NCBI GenBank assembly: GCA_017436915.1
Contig: JAFSCE010000007.1
Location: forward strand, 1 to 52,778
DNA: 52,778 nucleotides
Direction: 5' to 3'
Origin: Clostridia bacterium
Lineage (GTDB): Bacteria > Bacillota > Clostridia > Oscillospirales > Acutalibacteraceae
Shown here piece after piece: positions 25,466-36,576 of the stretch (its first letter is position 1; every line of letters begins with the position of its first letter). The position numbers and the translations under genes were made by a program. The notes beneath the pieces are model-generated. The model did no database searches. It saw only the letters and a program-made list of their open reading frames with translations, and was not told the origin of the DNA.

Positions 25466-26749
25466 ATGATCCAGATTCTCAAATACGGCGAAGTCAAAAA
25501 CGAAGAGATCTTTGCTCGCGCCGTGCCCGCTGTCAACGTGGAGGGAATTGTCGCTGACATTATTGAGAACGTCAAGCAAAACGGTGATAAAGCGCTGATC
25601 GAATATGCTGAAAAATTCGATAAAGCCACTCTCACCTCCCTGCAGGTAACTCCGCAAGAAATCGAAGAAGCGGTTGCTGCCGTGGAACCGAAATTTTTGG
25701 AAGCACTTCAAAAAGCAGCAAAAAATATTCGAAAATTCCACGAAAAACAGGTGCGAAACAGTTTTATTATCAACGATGAAAACGGTGTGGTGATTGGTCA
25801 AAAGGTCATTCCGGTCGATCGCGCGGGTTTATACGTCCCCGGCGGCACCGCCGCGTATCCGTCCACCGTGTTGATGGATTCCATACCCGCCAAGATCGCA
25901 GGTTGCCGCGAGGTCGTGATGGTAACCCCTCCCGGTGCGGATGGTAAAATCAATCCCGTTATTTTGGCGGCTGCTTCGGTTGCCGGTGTGGATAAGATCT
26001 TTAAAATCGGTGGTGCGGGCGCGATTGCCGCACTTGCTTATGGTACCGAAAGTGTACCGAAGGTGGATAAGATCGTCGGCCCCGGCAACGCGTTTGTTGC
26101 GGAAGCGAAAAAACAGGTTTTCGGCAAAGTATCCATTGATATGATCGCGGGGCCAAGCGAAATTTTGATTGTTGCGGACGGCGCGTCCGACCCGCGCTTT
26201 GTCGCCGCGGATCTCCTCTCCCAGGCGGAGCATGATAAATTGGCAAGCGCGGTATTGGTGACCGATTCCGAAACACTCGCCGTGGCGGTACAGGCGGAGC
26301 TGGAAAACCAGATCCCGCAGCTTACCCGTGCCGAGATCGCGCGCGTTTCCATTGATAACAACGGTAAGATCATTGTGGCGGACACCTTGGAAGCGGCGAT
26401 TGAGATCGCCAACGAGATCGCACCCGAACATTTGGAGCTGTGCGTGGATAATCCCTTTGATTACTTGGATCAGATCCGCCACGCGGGCAGTATCTTTATG
26501 GGACGCCACTGTCCCGAGGCGCTCGGCGATTATTTTGCCGGCCCGAACCACACCTTGCCGACCAGCGGTACGGCTCGTTTTTCGAGTCCCTTGTCGGTGG
26601 ATGATTTTGTTAAGAAAACACAGTACACCTACTACACGCGTGAGGCGCTGAAAGCGGTCGCCGACGATGTTGCTTATTTTGCAAAAGCAGAGGGACTGAC
26701 GGCACACGCAAAAAGCGCAGTAATACGCACGGAGGGCGACACACAGTGA
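25466..26749 (+). CDS. hisD: Histidinol dehydrogenase
   Basis: A 427-residue Zn enzyme performing the two final NAD-dependent oxidations from histidinol to histidine. GLYVPGGTAAYPSTVLM, IAGPSEILIVADGASDP, the Zn/catalytic stretch QAEHDKLASAVLVTDS and GPNHTLPTSGTARFSSPLSV are intact. It starts 2 bp after hisG with GGAGG upstream. The stop overlaps the GTG start of hisC by 4 bp. Confidence 0.97.
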   Translation: MIQILKYGEVKNEEIFARAVPAVNVEGIVADIIENVKQNGDKALIEYAEKFDKATLTSLQVTPQEIEEAVAAVEPKFLEALQKAAKNIRKFHEKQVRNSFIINDENGVVIGQKVIPVDRAGLYVPGGTAAYPSTVLMDSIPAKIAGCREVVMVTPPGADGKINPVILAAASVAGVDKIFKIGGAGAIAALAYGTESVPKVDKIVGPGNAFVAEAKKQVFGKVSIDMIAGPSEILIVADGASDPRFVAADLLSQAEHDKLASAVLVTDSETLAVAVQAELENQIPQLTRAEIARVSIDNNGKIIVADTLEAAIEIANEIAPEHLELCVDNPFDYLDQIRHAGSIFMGRHCPEALGDYFAGPNHTLPTSGTARFSSPLSVDDFVKKTQYTYYTREALKAVADDVAYFAKAEGLTAHAKSAVIRTEGDTQ

Positions 26750-27804
26750 GCCGTTTTTTCACTTCAAAATACGATCAGCTGACACCGTATACACCCGGTG
26801 AACAGCCGAAAGATCAACAATACGTAAAACTTAACACAAACGAATCGCCCTATCCCCCGTCGCCGAAAGCGATAGCAAAGGCAACCGAGGCGGCCGCGAC
26901 ATTGCAGCTTTATTCCGATCCTGAATGTCGATTACTGGTAGAAAAAGCCGCCGAAACCTTTGGCGTTTCGCCCGACGAGATGTTATTCACGAACGGATCG
27001 GATGAAATCCTCAATTTCGCGTTTATGGCATTTTGTGATGAATCGCATCCTGCCATCTTCCCCGATATTACCTATGGGTTTTATCCGGTGTTTGCGAAAT
27101 TAAATGGTGTGCCCTTTGAGGAAATCTCGCTGAACAAGAATTTTACGATCAACGTGGCGGACTATATGGGGCAGCAGAAAACAATCTTCATTGCCAACCC
27201 AAACGCACCGACCGGTATTGCGTTGCCGCTTTCGGACATTGAGGAGATTGTCAAAAGCAACCCCGACAGTGTTGTGGTGATTGACGAAGCATACGTTGAT
27301 TTTGGTGCCGAGAGTGCGGTATCACTCATTCACACCTACGATAACCTACTGGTAACGCAGACGTTTTCCAAGTCGCGTTCCATGGCGGGTGCCCGACTCG
27401 GCGTGGGATTTGCTTGCAAAGAGTTGATTCGTGATCTGAATACCATCAAGTATTCCACCAACCCCTATAACGTTAACCGTATGACGATGGCTGCCGGGTT
27501 CGGCGCGTTGGAGGACGAGGACTATTTCAAAGAAAATTGCCAAAAGATCATGGATACCCGCGCGTGGACGACTAATAAACTCCGTGAACTTGGGTTTGAC
27601 GTGATCGATTCGGCGGCGAATTTTGTGTTTGCAAAGCATGGTACCGTCGGCGGCAAAGAATTGTATCTCAAACTGAAAGAAAACGGGATCCTCGTCCGTC
27701 ATTTTGATAAAGACAAATTACGAGATTACAATCGCATCACCATCGGCAGTGCCGAGCAGATGCAGATATTGATCAAGACGTTAAAACAACTTTTGGAGGG
27801 ATAA
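26746..27804 (+). CDS. hisC: Histidinol-phosphate aminotransferase
   Basis: A 352-residue fold-type I PLP aminotransferase that turns imidazole acetol phosphate into histidinol phosphate. GTG 26746 overlaps the hisD stop (GTGA). LNTNESPYPPSPKA, FTNGSDEILNFAFMAF, NPNAPTGIALP, VVIDEAYVDFG and the PLP lysine stretch TFSKSRSMAGARLG are the family motifs. Length is normal. Such enzymes may also transaminate aromatic keto acids. Confidence 0.95.
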   Translation: MSRFFTSKYDQLTPYTPGEQPKDQQYVKLNTNESPYPPSPKAIAKATEAAATLQLYSDPECRLLVEKAAETFGVSPDEMLFTNGSDEILNFAFMAFCDESHPAIFPDITYGFYPVFAKLNGVPFEEISLNKNFTINVADYMGQQKTIFIANPNAPTGIALPLSDIEEIVKSNPDSVVVIDEAYVDFGAESAVSLIHTYDNLLVTQTFSKSRSMAGARLGVGFACKELIRDLNTIKYSTNPYNVNRMTMAAGFGALEDEDYFKENCQKIMDTRAWTTNKLRELGFDVIDSAANFVFAKHGTVGGKELYLKLKENGILVRHFDKDKLRDYNRITIGSAEQMQILIKTLKQLLEG

Positions 27805-27806
27805 TC

Positions 27807-28394
27807 ATGAGAACTTCAAAAATCGCACGTAAAACAGCAGAAACTGATATTGCGCTGACGCTGAATTTGGACGGTACGGGGGTTTCAACCATCGATACCG
27901 GTTGCGGCTTTTTGGATCATATGCTGACCTTGTTTGCCAAGCACGGTCGCTTTGACCTTACAGTGACCTGTAAAGGCGATACCGAGGTGGATGACCACCA
28001 CACCACCGAGGATATCGGTATCGCGCTCGGTGAGGCGTTTAAGGCCGCTTTGGGCGACAAAAAGGGTATCACCCGCTATGGCAGTTGCATTTTGCCGATG
28101 GATGAAGCGCTGATCGTATCGGCGGTGGACCTGTCCGGCAGAGGATATCTTGCGTATGAACTGAACATCCCCACACAAAAGGTGGGAACTTTCGATACGG
28201 AACTTGTATGGGAATTCTGGATCGCGTTTGCGCGCAACGCGGAGTGTACGCTGCATCTGCGGCAACCCGCCGGCAGTAATTCGCACCATATTATTGAAGG
28301 AGCATTCAAGTCGGCAGCACGGAGCTTAAAAGAGGCGGTTGCTATTGATCCCGCTTTCGCCGACGAGATCCCGTCCACAAAGGGAGTTCTGTAA
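27807..28394 (+). CDS. hisB: Imidazoleglycerol-phosphate dehydratase
   Basis: A 195-residue monofunctional dehydratase (no histidinol-phosphatase domain). The Mn-binding HHxxE motifs are in DDHHTTEDIGIALGEA and NSHHIIEGAFKSAARSL, and GCGFLDHMLTLFAKHG is conserved. It starts 2 bp after hisC with GGAGGG, and its stop shares a base with the hisH start. A separate histidinol phosphatase is needed and is not seen in the operon. Confidence 0.96.
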   Translation: MRTSKIARKTAETDIALTLNLDGTGVSTIDTGCGFLDHMLTLFAKHGRFDLTVTCKGDTEVDDHHTTEDIGIALGEAFKAALGDKKGITRYGSCILPMDEALIVSAVDLSGRGYLAYELNIPTQKVGTFDTELVWEFWIAFARNAECTLHLRQPAGSNSHHIIEGAFKSAARSLKEAVAIDPAFADEIPSTKGVL

Positions 28395-29023
28395 TGGTAG
28401 CCATTGTTGATTACGGTGTGGGCAATTTGTTTTCACTGACCAGTTCGTTTGCAGCAATCGGCGCTGAGGTGACGGTGACGGCAGACCCGCTCGTGTTACA
28501 AGCGGCAGACCGTATCGTGTTACCCGGTGTAGGGGCGTTCGGCGATGCGGCAAATAAATTGCGTGCCTGCGGTTTGGATACCGTGTTAAAAGAACTCGCC
28601 GCAAACGGTAAGCCGCTACTCGGTATCTGCCTTGGTATGCAGTTGTTGTTTGAAAAAAGCTATGAATACGGTGAGCATGAGGGGTTAGGACTGATCAAAG
28701 GATCTGTTCGCCCGATTGCGGACGTCCTCCCCTCGGCTGACTATAAAATTCCGCACATCGGGTGGAATCCGCTGATCTTCAAACAAAAAAACGCGTTGCT
28801 TTCCAACATCCAAAACGGCGACTGCGTGTATTTTGTTCATTCGTATTATGCGACCGATTGTGATGAATCGGTGATCGCCACCGCGGAATACGGTGCCGAG
28901 CTCACCGCGGCGGTGGCGAACGGTAACGTGTACGGTTGCCAGTTTCACCCCGAAAAGAGCGGCACTGTTGGGCTTAACATCTTACGCGCGTTTGTTGAAT
29001 TAAAGGAGAACACAGCATGCTGA
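28394..29023 (+). CDS. hisH: Imidazole glycerol phosphate synthase, glutaminase subunit
   Basis: A 209-residue class I glutamine amidotransferase that feeds ammonia to HisF. The nucleophile Cys is in GICLGMQLLFE, and the His/Glu pair is in GCQFHPEKSG. VDYGVGNLFSL and LPGVGAFGDA are the conserved N-terminal blocks. It overlaps hisB by 1 bp and hisA by 7 bp. Confidence 0.97.
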   Translation: MVAIVDYGVGNLFSLTSSFAAIGAEVTVTADPLVLQAADRIVLPGVGAFGDAANKLRACGLDTVLKELAANGKPLLGICLGMQLLFEKSYEYGEHEGLGLIKGSVRPIADVLPSADYKIPHIGWNPLIFKQKNALLSNIQNGDCVYFVHSYYATDCDESVIATAEYGAELTAAVANGNVYGCQFHPEKSGTVGLNILRAFVELKENTAC

Positions 29024-29727
29024 TCTATCCTGCCATTGATCTATATGAAGGAAAAGCCGTTCGGCTTTATAAAGGCGATTACGCACAAATGACCGTGTAC
29101 GGCGAGCCGACCGCTATCGCCGCCGATTTCAAGGCGAGCGGGGCTTCGCATATTCATTTGGTTGACCTTGAGGGTGCCAAAAGCGGTGAAACACCGAATC
29201 TTGAAACGGTGTGTGCGATCAAAGCACAGACGGGCTTGTTTTGCGAGATCGGCGGCGGTATTCGCAGTATGGCGGTGATCGACCGCTATCTGTCCGCGGG
29301 TATTGACCGCGTGATCCTCGGCACTGCCGCGGTGACCGAAGAAGGGTTTGTGAAACGAGCCGTCGAACGGTACGGCGACAAGATCGCCGTGGGTATTGAT
29401 ATTAAAGACGGCTTTGTGGCAATTAAGGGCTGGACGGTCAAGTCTGAACATAAAGCGATGGATTTCTGCAAGGAGATGCAGAGTATGGGTGTGAAAACGC
29501 TGATCTGCACCGATATTTCCAAAGACGGTGCGATGCAGGGTACCAATCACGAGTTGTATCGGCAATTATCCGAGCAATTTAATATGCAGATCATTGCGTC
29601 GGGCGGCGTGTCGTCCATTGATGACGTCAAGCGTTTGGCGGCCTTGGATATTCACGGGGCGATCATCGGTAAAGCGTATTATACCGGCGCCATCAACTTA
29701 AAAACGGCGATCGAGGTGGCAAGATGA
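29017..29727 (+). CDS. hisA: ProFAR isomerase
   Basis: A 236-residue beta/alpha barrel that isomerises ProFAR to PRFAR. The catalytic Asp near residue 8 (PAIDLYEGKAVRLYKGDY) and the second Asp in CTDISKDGAMQGTNHELY are present, as are the phosphate loops IGGGIRS and ASGGVSS. Start ATG 29017 has AAAGGAG upstream, inside the end of hisH. Confidence 0.96.
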   Translation: MLIYPAIDLYEGKAVRLYKGDYAQMTVYGEPTAIAADFKASGASHIHLVDLEGAKSGETPNLETVCAIKAQTGLFCEIGGGIRSMAVIDRYLSAGIDRVILGTAAVTEEGFVKRAVERYGDKIAVGIDIKDGFVAIKGWTVKSEHKAMDFCKEMQSMGVKTLICTDISKDGAMQGTNHELYRQLSEQFNMQIIASGGVSSIDDVKRLAALDIHGAIIGKAYYTGAINLKTAIEVAR

Positions 29728-30482
29728 TTACAAAACGCATTATCCCCTGCCTCGACGTCAAGGACGGTCGCGTGGTGAAGGGCGTGAATTTTGAGGGGTT
29801 GCACGATGTGTCCTCCCCCGTTTCACTTGCAAAATATTACAGCGACAACGGTGCAGACGAGCTCGTATTTTACGATATCACGGCTTCCTCCGACGGCAGG
29901 CGCTTATTTACGGACATTTTGTGTGAAACCGCCAAAAGTGTGTTTATCCCCTTAACGGTGGGCGGTGGCATCAACTCGGTTGCCGACTTTGACCGTGTAT
30001 TAAAATGCGGTGCGGATAAAGTCAGTGTCAATTCGGGTGCCATTCGCAATCCCGCGTTGATTGCCGAGGCGGCAAAGCTGTACGGTGACCAATGCGTGGT
30101 GTTATCGGTGGATATTAAGCGGGTAGACGGTGTTTTTCGCGTGTTTGCCAAGGGCGGTCGAGAGAATACCGGGTTGGAAGCGATCGAATGGATCAAGCGT
30201 TGTGTGGATAACGGCGCGGGTGAAGTGGTGGTCAATTCCATTGATACCGACGGCATCAAGCAGGGCTTTGACCTGCCGATGCTGAAAGCGGTGTGTGATG
30301 CCGTGTCCGTGCCGGTGATTGCTTCGGGCGGTGCGGGAAAGATCGAGGATTTTATCACATTATTCCACACCCTGCCGAAAGTGGACGCAGGGCTTGCGGC
30401 TTCGATCTTCCATTTTGGTGAAGTGAGTATTCGCGATTTAAAACAACATATGGCAGATTCTGCCATTCCGACCAGACTGTGA
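29724..30482 (+). CDS. hisF: Imidazole glycerol phosphate synthase, cyclase subunit
   Basis: A 252-residue barrel partner of HisH. It releases imidazole glycerol phosphate and AICAR, the latter entering purine synthesis. Catalytic Asp11 is in [18 protein letters not shown] and the second in [29 protein letters not shown] and [12 protein letters not shown] bind phosphate. The start overlaps hisA by 4 bp. Confidence 0.97.
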   Translation: MITKRIIPCLDVKDGRVVKGVNFEGLHDVSSPVSLAKYYSDNGADELVFYDITASSDGRRLFTDILCETAKSVFIPLTVGGGINSVADFDRVLKCGADKVSVNSGAIRNPALIAEAAKLYGDQCVVLSVDIKRVDGVFRVFAKGGRENTGLEAIEWIKRCVDNGAGEVVVNSIDTDGIKQGFDLPMLKAVCDAVSVPVIASGGAGKIEDFITLFHTLPKVDAGLAASIFHFGEVSIRDLKQHMADSAIPTRL

Positions 30483-30492
30483 GGGAAATAGT

Positions 30493-31143
30493 ATGATTAA
30501 CATTGAGGAACTGAAATTTGACGAAAAGGGGCTTATCCCCGCTATTGTAGTGGACGCGGTCACGAAGCGCGTCTTGACGCTTGCGTACATGAACCGCGAG
30601 AGTCTGCAGGTGTCCATGGAAAAGGAACTCACCTGTTTTTGGAGCCGTTCGCGGAACGAGCTGTGGCTGAAAGGTGAAACAAGCGGTAACTACCAGCATA
30701 TCGTTTCTATTACCGCCGACTGCGATAACGACGCGTTGGTCGTGATGGTGGAGCCGGACGGTCCCGCCTGCCATACCGGCACGACCTCGTGCTTTGAGAA
30801 TCCGGTGTTCCAAAGCGAGGAGCGGCACGAGTTTTCGTATCAAGGGTTGATGGACCTCATTGAGGGGCGTAAAGTCGAGAAAAAAGAGGGCTCGTACACC
30901 ACCTATCTGTTTGAAAAGGGCTTAGATAAGATCTTAAAAAAGGTTGGCGAGGAGTGTACCGAGGTCATTATTGCCGCCAAGGATAACGACAAGCCCGAAA
31001 CCATCTACGAGATCGCGGATCTTGCGTATCACGTGATGGTGCTGATGATCGAGCAGGGTATCAGCTTAGAGGATATCCACAAAGAGTTAGCATCCCGCCA
31101 CGTGATCGATCACAAGGTCAAACAAGAAAAAATGACGAAATGA
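30493..31143 (+). CDS. hisIE: Bifunctional phosphoribosyl-AMP cyclohydrolase/phosphoribosyl-ATP pyrophosphatase
   Basis: A 216-residue fusion for steps 2 and 3 of the pathway. Residues ~1-110 are His[35 protein letters not shown], the Zn/Mg ligands in [13 protein letters not shown] and the Cys pair [12 protein letters not shown]. Residues ~115-216 are His[34 protein letters not shown] and [13 protein letters not shown]. It is the final gene before the shared terminator at 31145-31180. Confidence 0.96.
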   Translation: MINIEELKFDEKGLIPAIVVDAVTKRVLTLAYMNRESLQVSMEKELTCFWSRSRNELWLKGETSGNYQHIVSITADCDNDALVVMVEPDGPACHTGTTSCFENPVFQSEERHEFSYQGLMDLIEGRKVEKKEGSYTTYLFEKGLDKILKKVGEECTEVIIAAKDNDKPETIYEIADLAYHVMVLMIEQGISLEDIHKELASRHVIDHKVKQEKMTK

Positions 31144-31144
31144 T

Positions 31145-31180
31145 AAAAGCCCCGCGAGCAAAACGCTCGTGGGGCTTTTT
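31145..31180. terminator. Bidirectional terminator where the his and pur operons converge
   Basis: The stem is GCCCC-G-CGAGC (31149-31159) against GCTCG-T-GGGGC (31165-31175), with a 5-nt loop, four A's on the left and five T's on the right. It serves hisIE on the plus strand and fhs on the minus strand. Confidence 0.9.
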
Positions 31181-31188
31181 ACTATTGC

Positions 31189-32865
31189 TTAGAACAAGCC
31201 GGTGATTTTGCCGCTTTCGTCGACATCGATGCGTTCGGCGGCAGGGGATTTCGGAAGACCCGGCATAGTGAGGATGTCACCCGTCAACACGACGATGAAG
31301 CCGGCGCCTGCCGAGATCTTCACATTCTTAATGGTGACGGTGAAATCCTCGGGAGCACCCAGTTTGGTGGGATCGTCCGAGAAGCTGTACTGCGTTTTGG
31401 CGATACAGACGGGGCAGTTCGCAAACCCAAGATCAGTGAGCTGCTGGATCTGTTTTTTCGCCGCGGGCATCACCGTGATGTCCTTACCGCCGTATACCTT
31501 TTGCACGACGGCGCGGATCTTATCTTCGATGGTGCCGTCCAGCTCATACGAGAAGGTGAAGTCGCCTTTTTCTTCCTCACACAGACGAACGACCTCGCGG
31601 GCGAGTGCCTCGCCGCCTTTGCCGCCCTCTGCCCACACGGTGGACAGCACGGTGTTCACACCGAGTTCCTTGCATTTCGCAATAATGAAGTCGATCTCGT
31701 TATCGGTATCGGTGGGGAAACGGTTGACCGCCACAACGCAAGGCAGTTTATACACGTTCTTGATGTTGGACACGTGGCGAAGAAGATTCGGGATACCTTT
31801 TTCCAGTGCGTTCAGATCCTCGGTGGCGAGTTCGGTTTTCGCCAAACCGCCGTGCATCTTCAGAGCGCGGACGGTGGCAACCACCACGACCGCATCCGGG
31901 GTGAGGCCTGCCATACGGCATTTGATATCGAGGAATTTCTCGGCGCCGAGGTCGGCGCCGAAGCCCGCTTCGGTAATGGTGTAGTCACCCATTTTGAGGG
32001 CCAAACGCGTTGCCATGACCGAGTTACAGCCGTGGGCAATGTTCGCAAACGGGCCGCCGTGCACGAACGCGGGGGTACCTTCCAAGGTCTGCACCAAGTT
32101 CGGTTTGAGCGCATCCTTGAGCAGGGCGGTCATCGCACCCGCGGCTTTCAGTTCACCACAGGTGACGGGTTTATCGTCGTAGGTATAACCCACAATGATG
32201 CGGGACAGACGCTCTTTTAAGTCAGTAATGGACGAGGACAAGCACAGCACCGCCATGATCTCACTGGCAACCGTGATATCAAAACCGTCCTCACGCGGGA
32301 CGCCGTTGGCTTTGCCGCCCATGCCGTCTACCACGAAACGGAGCTGACGGTCGTTCATATCGACGCAGCGTTTCCAGGTGATCTTGCGCACATCGATGCC
32401 GAGTGCATTGCCTTGCTGAATGTGGTTATCCAGCATCGCGGCAAGCAGGTTGTTGGCAGCACCAATCGCGTGGAAGTCACCCGTGAAATGCAGGTTGATG
32501 TCCTCCATCGGGACGACCTGTGCGTAACCGCCGCCTGCGGCACCGCCTTTGACACCGAACACCGGGCCGAGGGACGGCTCGCGGAGTGCGACCGTGACGT
32601 CCTTGCCGATGCGTTTCATGCCGTCCGCCAAACCGATGGTCGTGGTGGTCTTGCCCTCACCCGCGGGAGTCGGGGTGATGGCGGTGACAAGCACCAGTTT
32701 ACCGTCGGGACGGTTGGTTTCTTCTAACAAACGCAGATCGATCTTGGCTTTGTAATTGCCGTACTGCTCAATATACTTTTCATCCACGTGAGCGGTTTTG
32801 GCAATCTCGGTGATATGCTGCATTTCACATTCTTGCGCGATTTCAATATCGGTTTTGTATGCCAT
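31189..32865 (-). CDS. fhs: Formate-tetrahydrofolate ligase
   Basis: A 558-residue ATP-dependent ligase making 10-formyl-THF from formate and THF. The P-loop is [40 protein letters not shown] and [20 protein letters not shown] are family signatures. Start ATG 32865 has AAGGAG upstream within the end of purL, one base separating the genes. As the last gene of the pur operon it supplies the formyl donor for PurN and the AICAR transformylase. It could also serve acetogenic or purine-fermenting one-carbon flow, but no such genes are here. Confidence 0.96.
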   Translation of the reverse strand: MAYKTDIEIAQECEMQHITEIAKTAHVDEKYIEQYGNYKAKIDLRLLEETNRPDGKLVLVTAITPTPAGEGKTTTTIGLADGMKRIGKDVTVALREPSLGPVFGVKGGAAGGGYAQVVPMEDINLHFTGDFHAIGAANNLLAAMLDNHIQQGNALGIDVRKITWKRCVDMNDRQLRFVVDGMGGKANGVPREDGFDITVASEIMAVLCLSSSITDLKERLSRIIVGYTYDDKPVTCGELKAAGAMTALLKDALKPNLVQTLEGTPAFVHGGPFANIAHGCNSVMATRLALKMGDYTITEAGFGADLGAEKFLDIKCRMAGLTPDAVVVVATVRALKMHGGLAKTELATEDLNALEKGIPNLLRHVSNIKNVYKLPCVVAVNRFPTDTDNEIDFIIAKCKELGVNTVLSTVWAEGGKGGEALAREVVRLCEEEKGDFTFSYELDGTIEDKIRAVVQKVYGGKDITVMPAAKKQIQQLTDLGFANCPVCIAKTQYSFSDDPTKLGAPEDFTVTIKNVKISAGAGFIVVLTGDILTMPGLPKSPAAERIDVDESGKITGLF

Positions 32866-32866
32866 C

Positions 32867-35800
32867 TTACTTCAACTCCTTAAATGCGCGGAAGTAATCC
32901 ACTGCCGCATCAAACATACGGATGTCGTAGTTGCCGGGAACGTTTTGGTACAAGCCGTTGCCAATACGCTCACTGTGACCCATCTTACCGAAGACACGGC
33001 CGTCGGGAGACGTGATACCCTCGATTGCGTACATAGAATCGTTGGGGTTGCAACGAATGTCCGCGGTGGCGTTGCCGTCAAGGTCCACGTACTGTGTGGC
33101 GATCTGACCGTTTTCTGCCAGTTGCTTGATGAGGGCTTCATCGGCGAGGAAACGACCTTCACCGTGGGAGATCGGGACGTTGACGATATCGCCTACCCGC
33201 ATTTGGGACAGCCACGGAGATTTGTTAGAGGCGATGCGGGTGCGCACAACACGCGACTGGTGACGTGCGATGGTGTTAAAGGTCAAGGTCGGGCAGGTTT
33301 CGTCGGTATCGATGATCTTACCGTACGGAACGAGCCCCAATTTGATAAGTGCCTGGAAGCCGTTGCAGATACCGCACATTAAGCCGTCGCGGTTATCCAA
33401 AAGATCGGTAACGCCTTCTTTGACAGCGGCATTACGGAAGAACGCCGTGATGAATTTACCACTGCCGTCCGGCTCGTCACCGCCGGAGAAGCCACCGGGG
33501 ATGAACACCATTTGTGCTTCTTTCAAGCGGTTAGCAAAATGCTCGACGCTTCTTTGAATACCGTCTGCGGACAGATTGTTGATCACGATGATCTCGGGAT
33601 CGGCACCCGCATCACGCATGGCACGTGCGGAATCATATTCGCAGTTGGTGCCGGGAAATGCGGGAATCAGCACTTTCGGTTTGGCGACGTAATAGCTTGC
33701 GATCTGCGTGAAATCATGTTTCTGCTCGAAATTCGGGATGGTGCCGTTTCCTTGCTCGATGTTACAGCTGTACACGCTTTCGAGTTTGTTTTCGTACACG
33801 TCCACGAGCTCTGAAAGCACGAGGCGCTCATCACCGTAGGTGATGCAGCCGTCATCGGTGATCGTACCGATGGTTTGACCGATATTTTCATCGGCATCGA
33901 CTTCCAACAGGAAGCTGCCGTAATGGTAACCGAAGATGTCGGTCATGCTTAAGTTTTTATCATACGCAAAGCCGAGCGCGTTGCCCATTGCCATTTTGAG
34001 GATCGCTTCCGCAATACCGCCCATGGTGGGGGTGTAGCACGCGTACACCTTGCCAGCGCGTTGCAGTGCGGTCACTTTTGCAAACAGTTCCATCAAGGAG
34101 ACGGTGACGGGCAGTTTGTTTTCGTCAAACTGAGGCATCAACATGACCACTTTGTGGCCTGCGGATTTAAACTCCGGTGAGATAACGTCGGCGGTTTTAC
34201 CGGTGGTAACGGCAAAGGAAACGAGCGTGGGCGGAACATCAAGATCTTCGAACGTACCGCTCATGGAATCTTTACCGCCGATGGCGCCGATACCCAGTTG
34301 TTTTTGTGCGGCAAATGCGCCCAGCAAGGCAGCCAGCGGTTTACCCCAACGTTTTCCGTCTTTGCCGGGATGCTCAAAGTATTCCTGGAAGGTCAGATAC
34401 ACGTCTTCGAACGAGGCGCCAGTTGCGACCAGTTTGCAAACCGATTCCACGACCGCCAAATACGCGCCGTGGTACGGGCTTTGCTCGGTGATAAACGGGT
34501 TGTAACCCCAAGACATAAAGGATACATCGTCGGTGTGTTTTTCTTCCATCGAGATCTTATGCACCATGGCTTGGATCGGCGTTAACTGGTGTTTACCGCC
34601 GAACGGCATCAGCACCGTGCCCGCGCCGATGGTAGAGTCAAACCGCTCGGACAGACCGCGTTTTGAGCAGATATTGAGGTCTGCCGCCATGTTGGTATAT
34701 ACTGTGGCGAAGTCGCCTTCTACCTGCTTATCCTGCAAAGCGGGAGCGGCAGGGGTAACGACGATATGTTTTTCGGCGCCGTTGGAGTTTAAGAACTCGC
34801 GGCTGATGTCAACGATGGTGTTGCCGTTCCATTTCATGACAAGACGCGGCTCTGCTTTCACAACGGCAACAGGACATGCGTTTAAGTTTTCGCTCTTGGC
34901 AAGTGCCAAGAAAGCGTCAACGTCTTTGGCTTCCACGACGACCGCCATACGCTCTTGCGATTCGCTGATGGCGAGTTCCGTGCCGTCTAAGCCCTCATAT
35001 TTCTTCGGTACGGCGTTCAGGTCAATTTCCAGACCATCTGCCAATTCACCGATAGCAACCGATACACCACCGGCACCAAAGTCGTTACAACGTTTGATCA
35101 TGCGGGTAGCGTCACCGTTGCGGAACAAGCGCTGGAGTTTGCGTTCTTCGGGAGCATTACCCTTTTGCACCTCGGCGCCGCAGGTTTCAAGCGATTTGGA
35201 GGTGTGCGATTTGGACGAGCCGGTCGCACCGCCACAGCCGTCACGGCCGGTGGCACCGCCGAGCAGAATGACAATATCGCCCGGATCGGGACGCTCGCGG
35301 CGAACATTCTCGGCAGGAGCTGCCGCGATGACCGCGCCGATCTCCATACGTTTGGCGGCATAGCCGTCGTGATAGATCTCATCAACCATACCGGTGGCAA
35401 GACCGATTTGGTTACCGTAGGACGAATAACCGGCAGCGGCAGTCGTGACGATCTTGCGCTGCGGTAATTTGCCGGGGATAGTTTCGCTGACGGGTTTCAG
35501 CGGATCTGCCGCGCCCGTTACACGCATGGCGGCATAGACGTAGCTACGGCCGCTGAGCGGATCGCGAATGGCACCGCCGATACAAGTCGCGGCGCCGCCG
35601 AACGGCTCGATCTCGGTGGGGTGGTTGTGTGTTTCGTTTTTGAAAAGCAACAGCCACGGCTCTTTTTTGCCGTCGGCTTCGACTTCAATTTTAACGGTGC
35701 AAGCATTGATCTCTTCGGACTCGTCCAATTTTTCAAGCTTGCCCTCTTTTTTGAGGTAACGGACTGCCAAGGTGGCGATATCCATTAAGCAGATCGGTTT

Positions 35801-36574
35801 GGTCCTGCCGAGTTCTTTACGGGTGTTGAGATAGTCTTCGTAGGTTGCCTGCAACAGCTCATCTTCAAACACCACATCATCAATGGTGGTGAGGAAGGTG
35901 GTGTGGCGGCAGTGATCCGACCAATAGGTATCGATCATACGAATTTCAGTGATGGTGGGATCACGCTTTTCGCTGCGAAAATACTCTTGACAGAAAGCGA
36001 TATCGTCGCCGTCCATTGCCAAGGAATACTCCTCAACGAATTTGTCAAGCCCTTCCCTATCTAGTTCAATAAACCCTTCGAGGGTTTTGACGGTGGTGGG
36101 AAGTTCGTATTCCATGTGAAGCGTTTCGGGCTTGTCCAAGGTGGCTTCGCGCGCTTCCACGGGGTTGATAACGTATTTTTTGATCTCGGCGAGATCCTTT
36201 TCGCTCAAGTTACCGTACAGTGCATACACCTTGGCAGTACGAACGAGCGGGCGGTCACCGGTGGAGATGATCTGAATACACTGCGCCGCGGAATCGGCGC
36301 GCTGGTCGAACTGACCGGGCAGGTATTCCACGGCAAACACCGTGGCACCGTCTACCAACAAGGTATCGCTGACGGTGTCGAGCTGGGGCTCGGAAAACAC
36401 CGTCTTTTTTGCGTACTCGAACAGTTCCTCGGTGATGTTTTCCGCATCGTAGCGGTTGATAACACGCACGTCGTTAAGCGTGGTGATGCCGAGCAGGGTG
36501 CGGGCATCACTGAGCAGGGCTTTCGCCTCGCTCGCGAGTTCTTTTTTCTTTTCTACAAATACTCTGTATACCAT
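32867..36574 (-). CDS. purL: Phosphoribosylformylglycinamidine synthase, single-chain
   Basis: A 1235-residue single-polypeptide FGAM synthase (FGAR + glutamine + ATP), not the split PurS/PurL/PurQ system typical of Bacilli. The N-terminal PurS-like part, linker and two AIRS-like ATP domains ([53 protein letters not shown]) are followed from ~residue 963 by a glutaminase domain: [12 protein letters not shown], nucleophile Cys1070 in CGICNGFQ, and His1200/Glu1202 in KMGHSER. ATG 36574 follows purD by 2 bp. Single-chain PurL is common in gut Clostridia and proteobacteria. Confidence 0.95.
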   Translation of the reverse strand: MVYRVFVEKKKELASEAKALLSDARTLLGITTLNDVRVINRYDAENITEELFEYAKKTVFSEPQLDTVSDTLLVDGATVFAVEYLPGQFDQRADSAAQCIQIISTGDRPLVRTAKVYALYGNLSEKDLAEIKKYVINPVEAREATLDKPETLHMEYELPTTVKTLEGFIELDREGLDKFVEEYSLAMDGDDIAFCQEYFRSEKRDPTITEIRMIDTYWSDHCRHTTFLTTIDDVVFEDELLQATYEDYLNTRKELGRTKPICLMDIATLAVRYLKKEGKLEKLDESEEINACTVKIEVEADGKKEPWLLLFKNETHNHPTEIEPFGGAATCIGGAIRDPLSGRSYVYAAMRVTGAADPLKPVSETIPGKLPQRKIVTTAAAGYSSYGNQIGLATGMVDEIYHDGYAAKRMEIGAVIAAAPAENVRRERPDPGDIVILLGGATGRDGCGGATGSSKSHTSKSLETCGAEVQKGNAPEERKLQRLFRNGDATRMIKRCNDFGAGGVSVAIGELADGLEIDLNAVPKKYEGLDGTELAISESQERMAVVVEAKDVDAFLALAKSENLNACPVAVVKAEPRLVMKWNGNTIVDISREFLNSNGAEKHIVVTPAAPALQDKQVEGDFATVYTNMAADLNICSKRGLSERFDSTIGAGTVLMPFGGKHQLTPIQAMVHKISMEEKHTDDVSFMSWGYNPFITEQSPYHGAYLAVVESVCKLVATGASFEDVYLTFQEYFEHPGKDGKRWGKPLAALLGAFAAQKQLGIGAIGGKDSMSGTFEDLDVPPTLVSFAVTTGKTADVISPEFKSAGHKVVMLMPQFDENKLPVTVSLMELFAKVTALQRAGKVYACYTPTMGGIAEAILKMAMGNALGFAYDKNLSMTDIFGYHYGSFLLEVDADENIGQTIGTITDDGCITYGDERLVLSELVDVYENKLESVYSCNIEQGNGTIPNFEQKHDFTQIASYYVAKPKVLIPAFPGTNCEYDSARAMRDAGADPEIIVINNLSADGIQRSVEHFANRLKEAQMVFIPGGFSGGDEPDGSGKFITAFFRNAAVKEGVTDLLDNRDGLMCGICNGFQALIKLGLVPYGKIIDTDETCPTLTFNTIARHQSRVVRTRIASNKSPWLSQMRVGDIVNVPISHGEGRFLADEALIKQLAENGQIATQYVDLDGNATADIRCNPNDSMYAIEGITSPDGRVFGKMGHSERIGNGLYQNVPGNYDIRMFDAAVDYFRAFKELK

Positions 36575-36576
36575 CG

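Noticed and set aside
25829..26707. 292-codon minus-strand frame opposite hisD
   Set aside because: Shadow of hisD; composition rich in Arg/His/Gly as expected for an antisense frame, no domain recognised.
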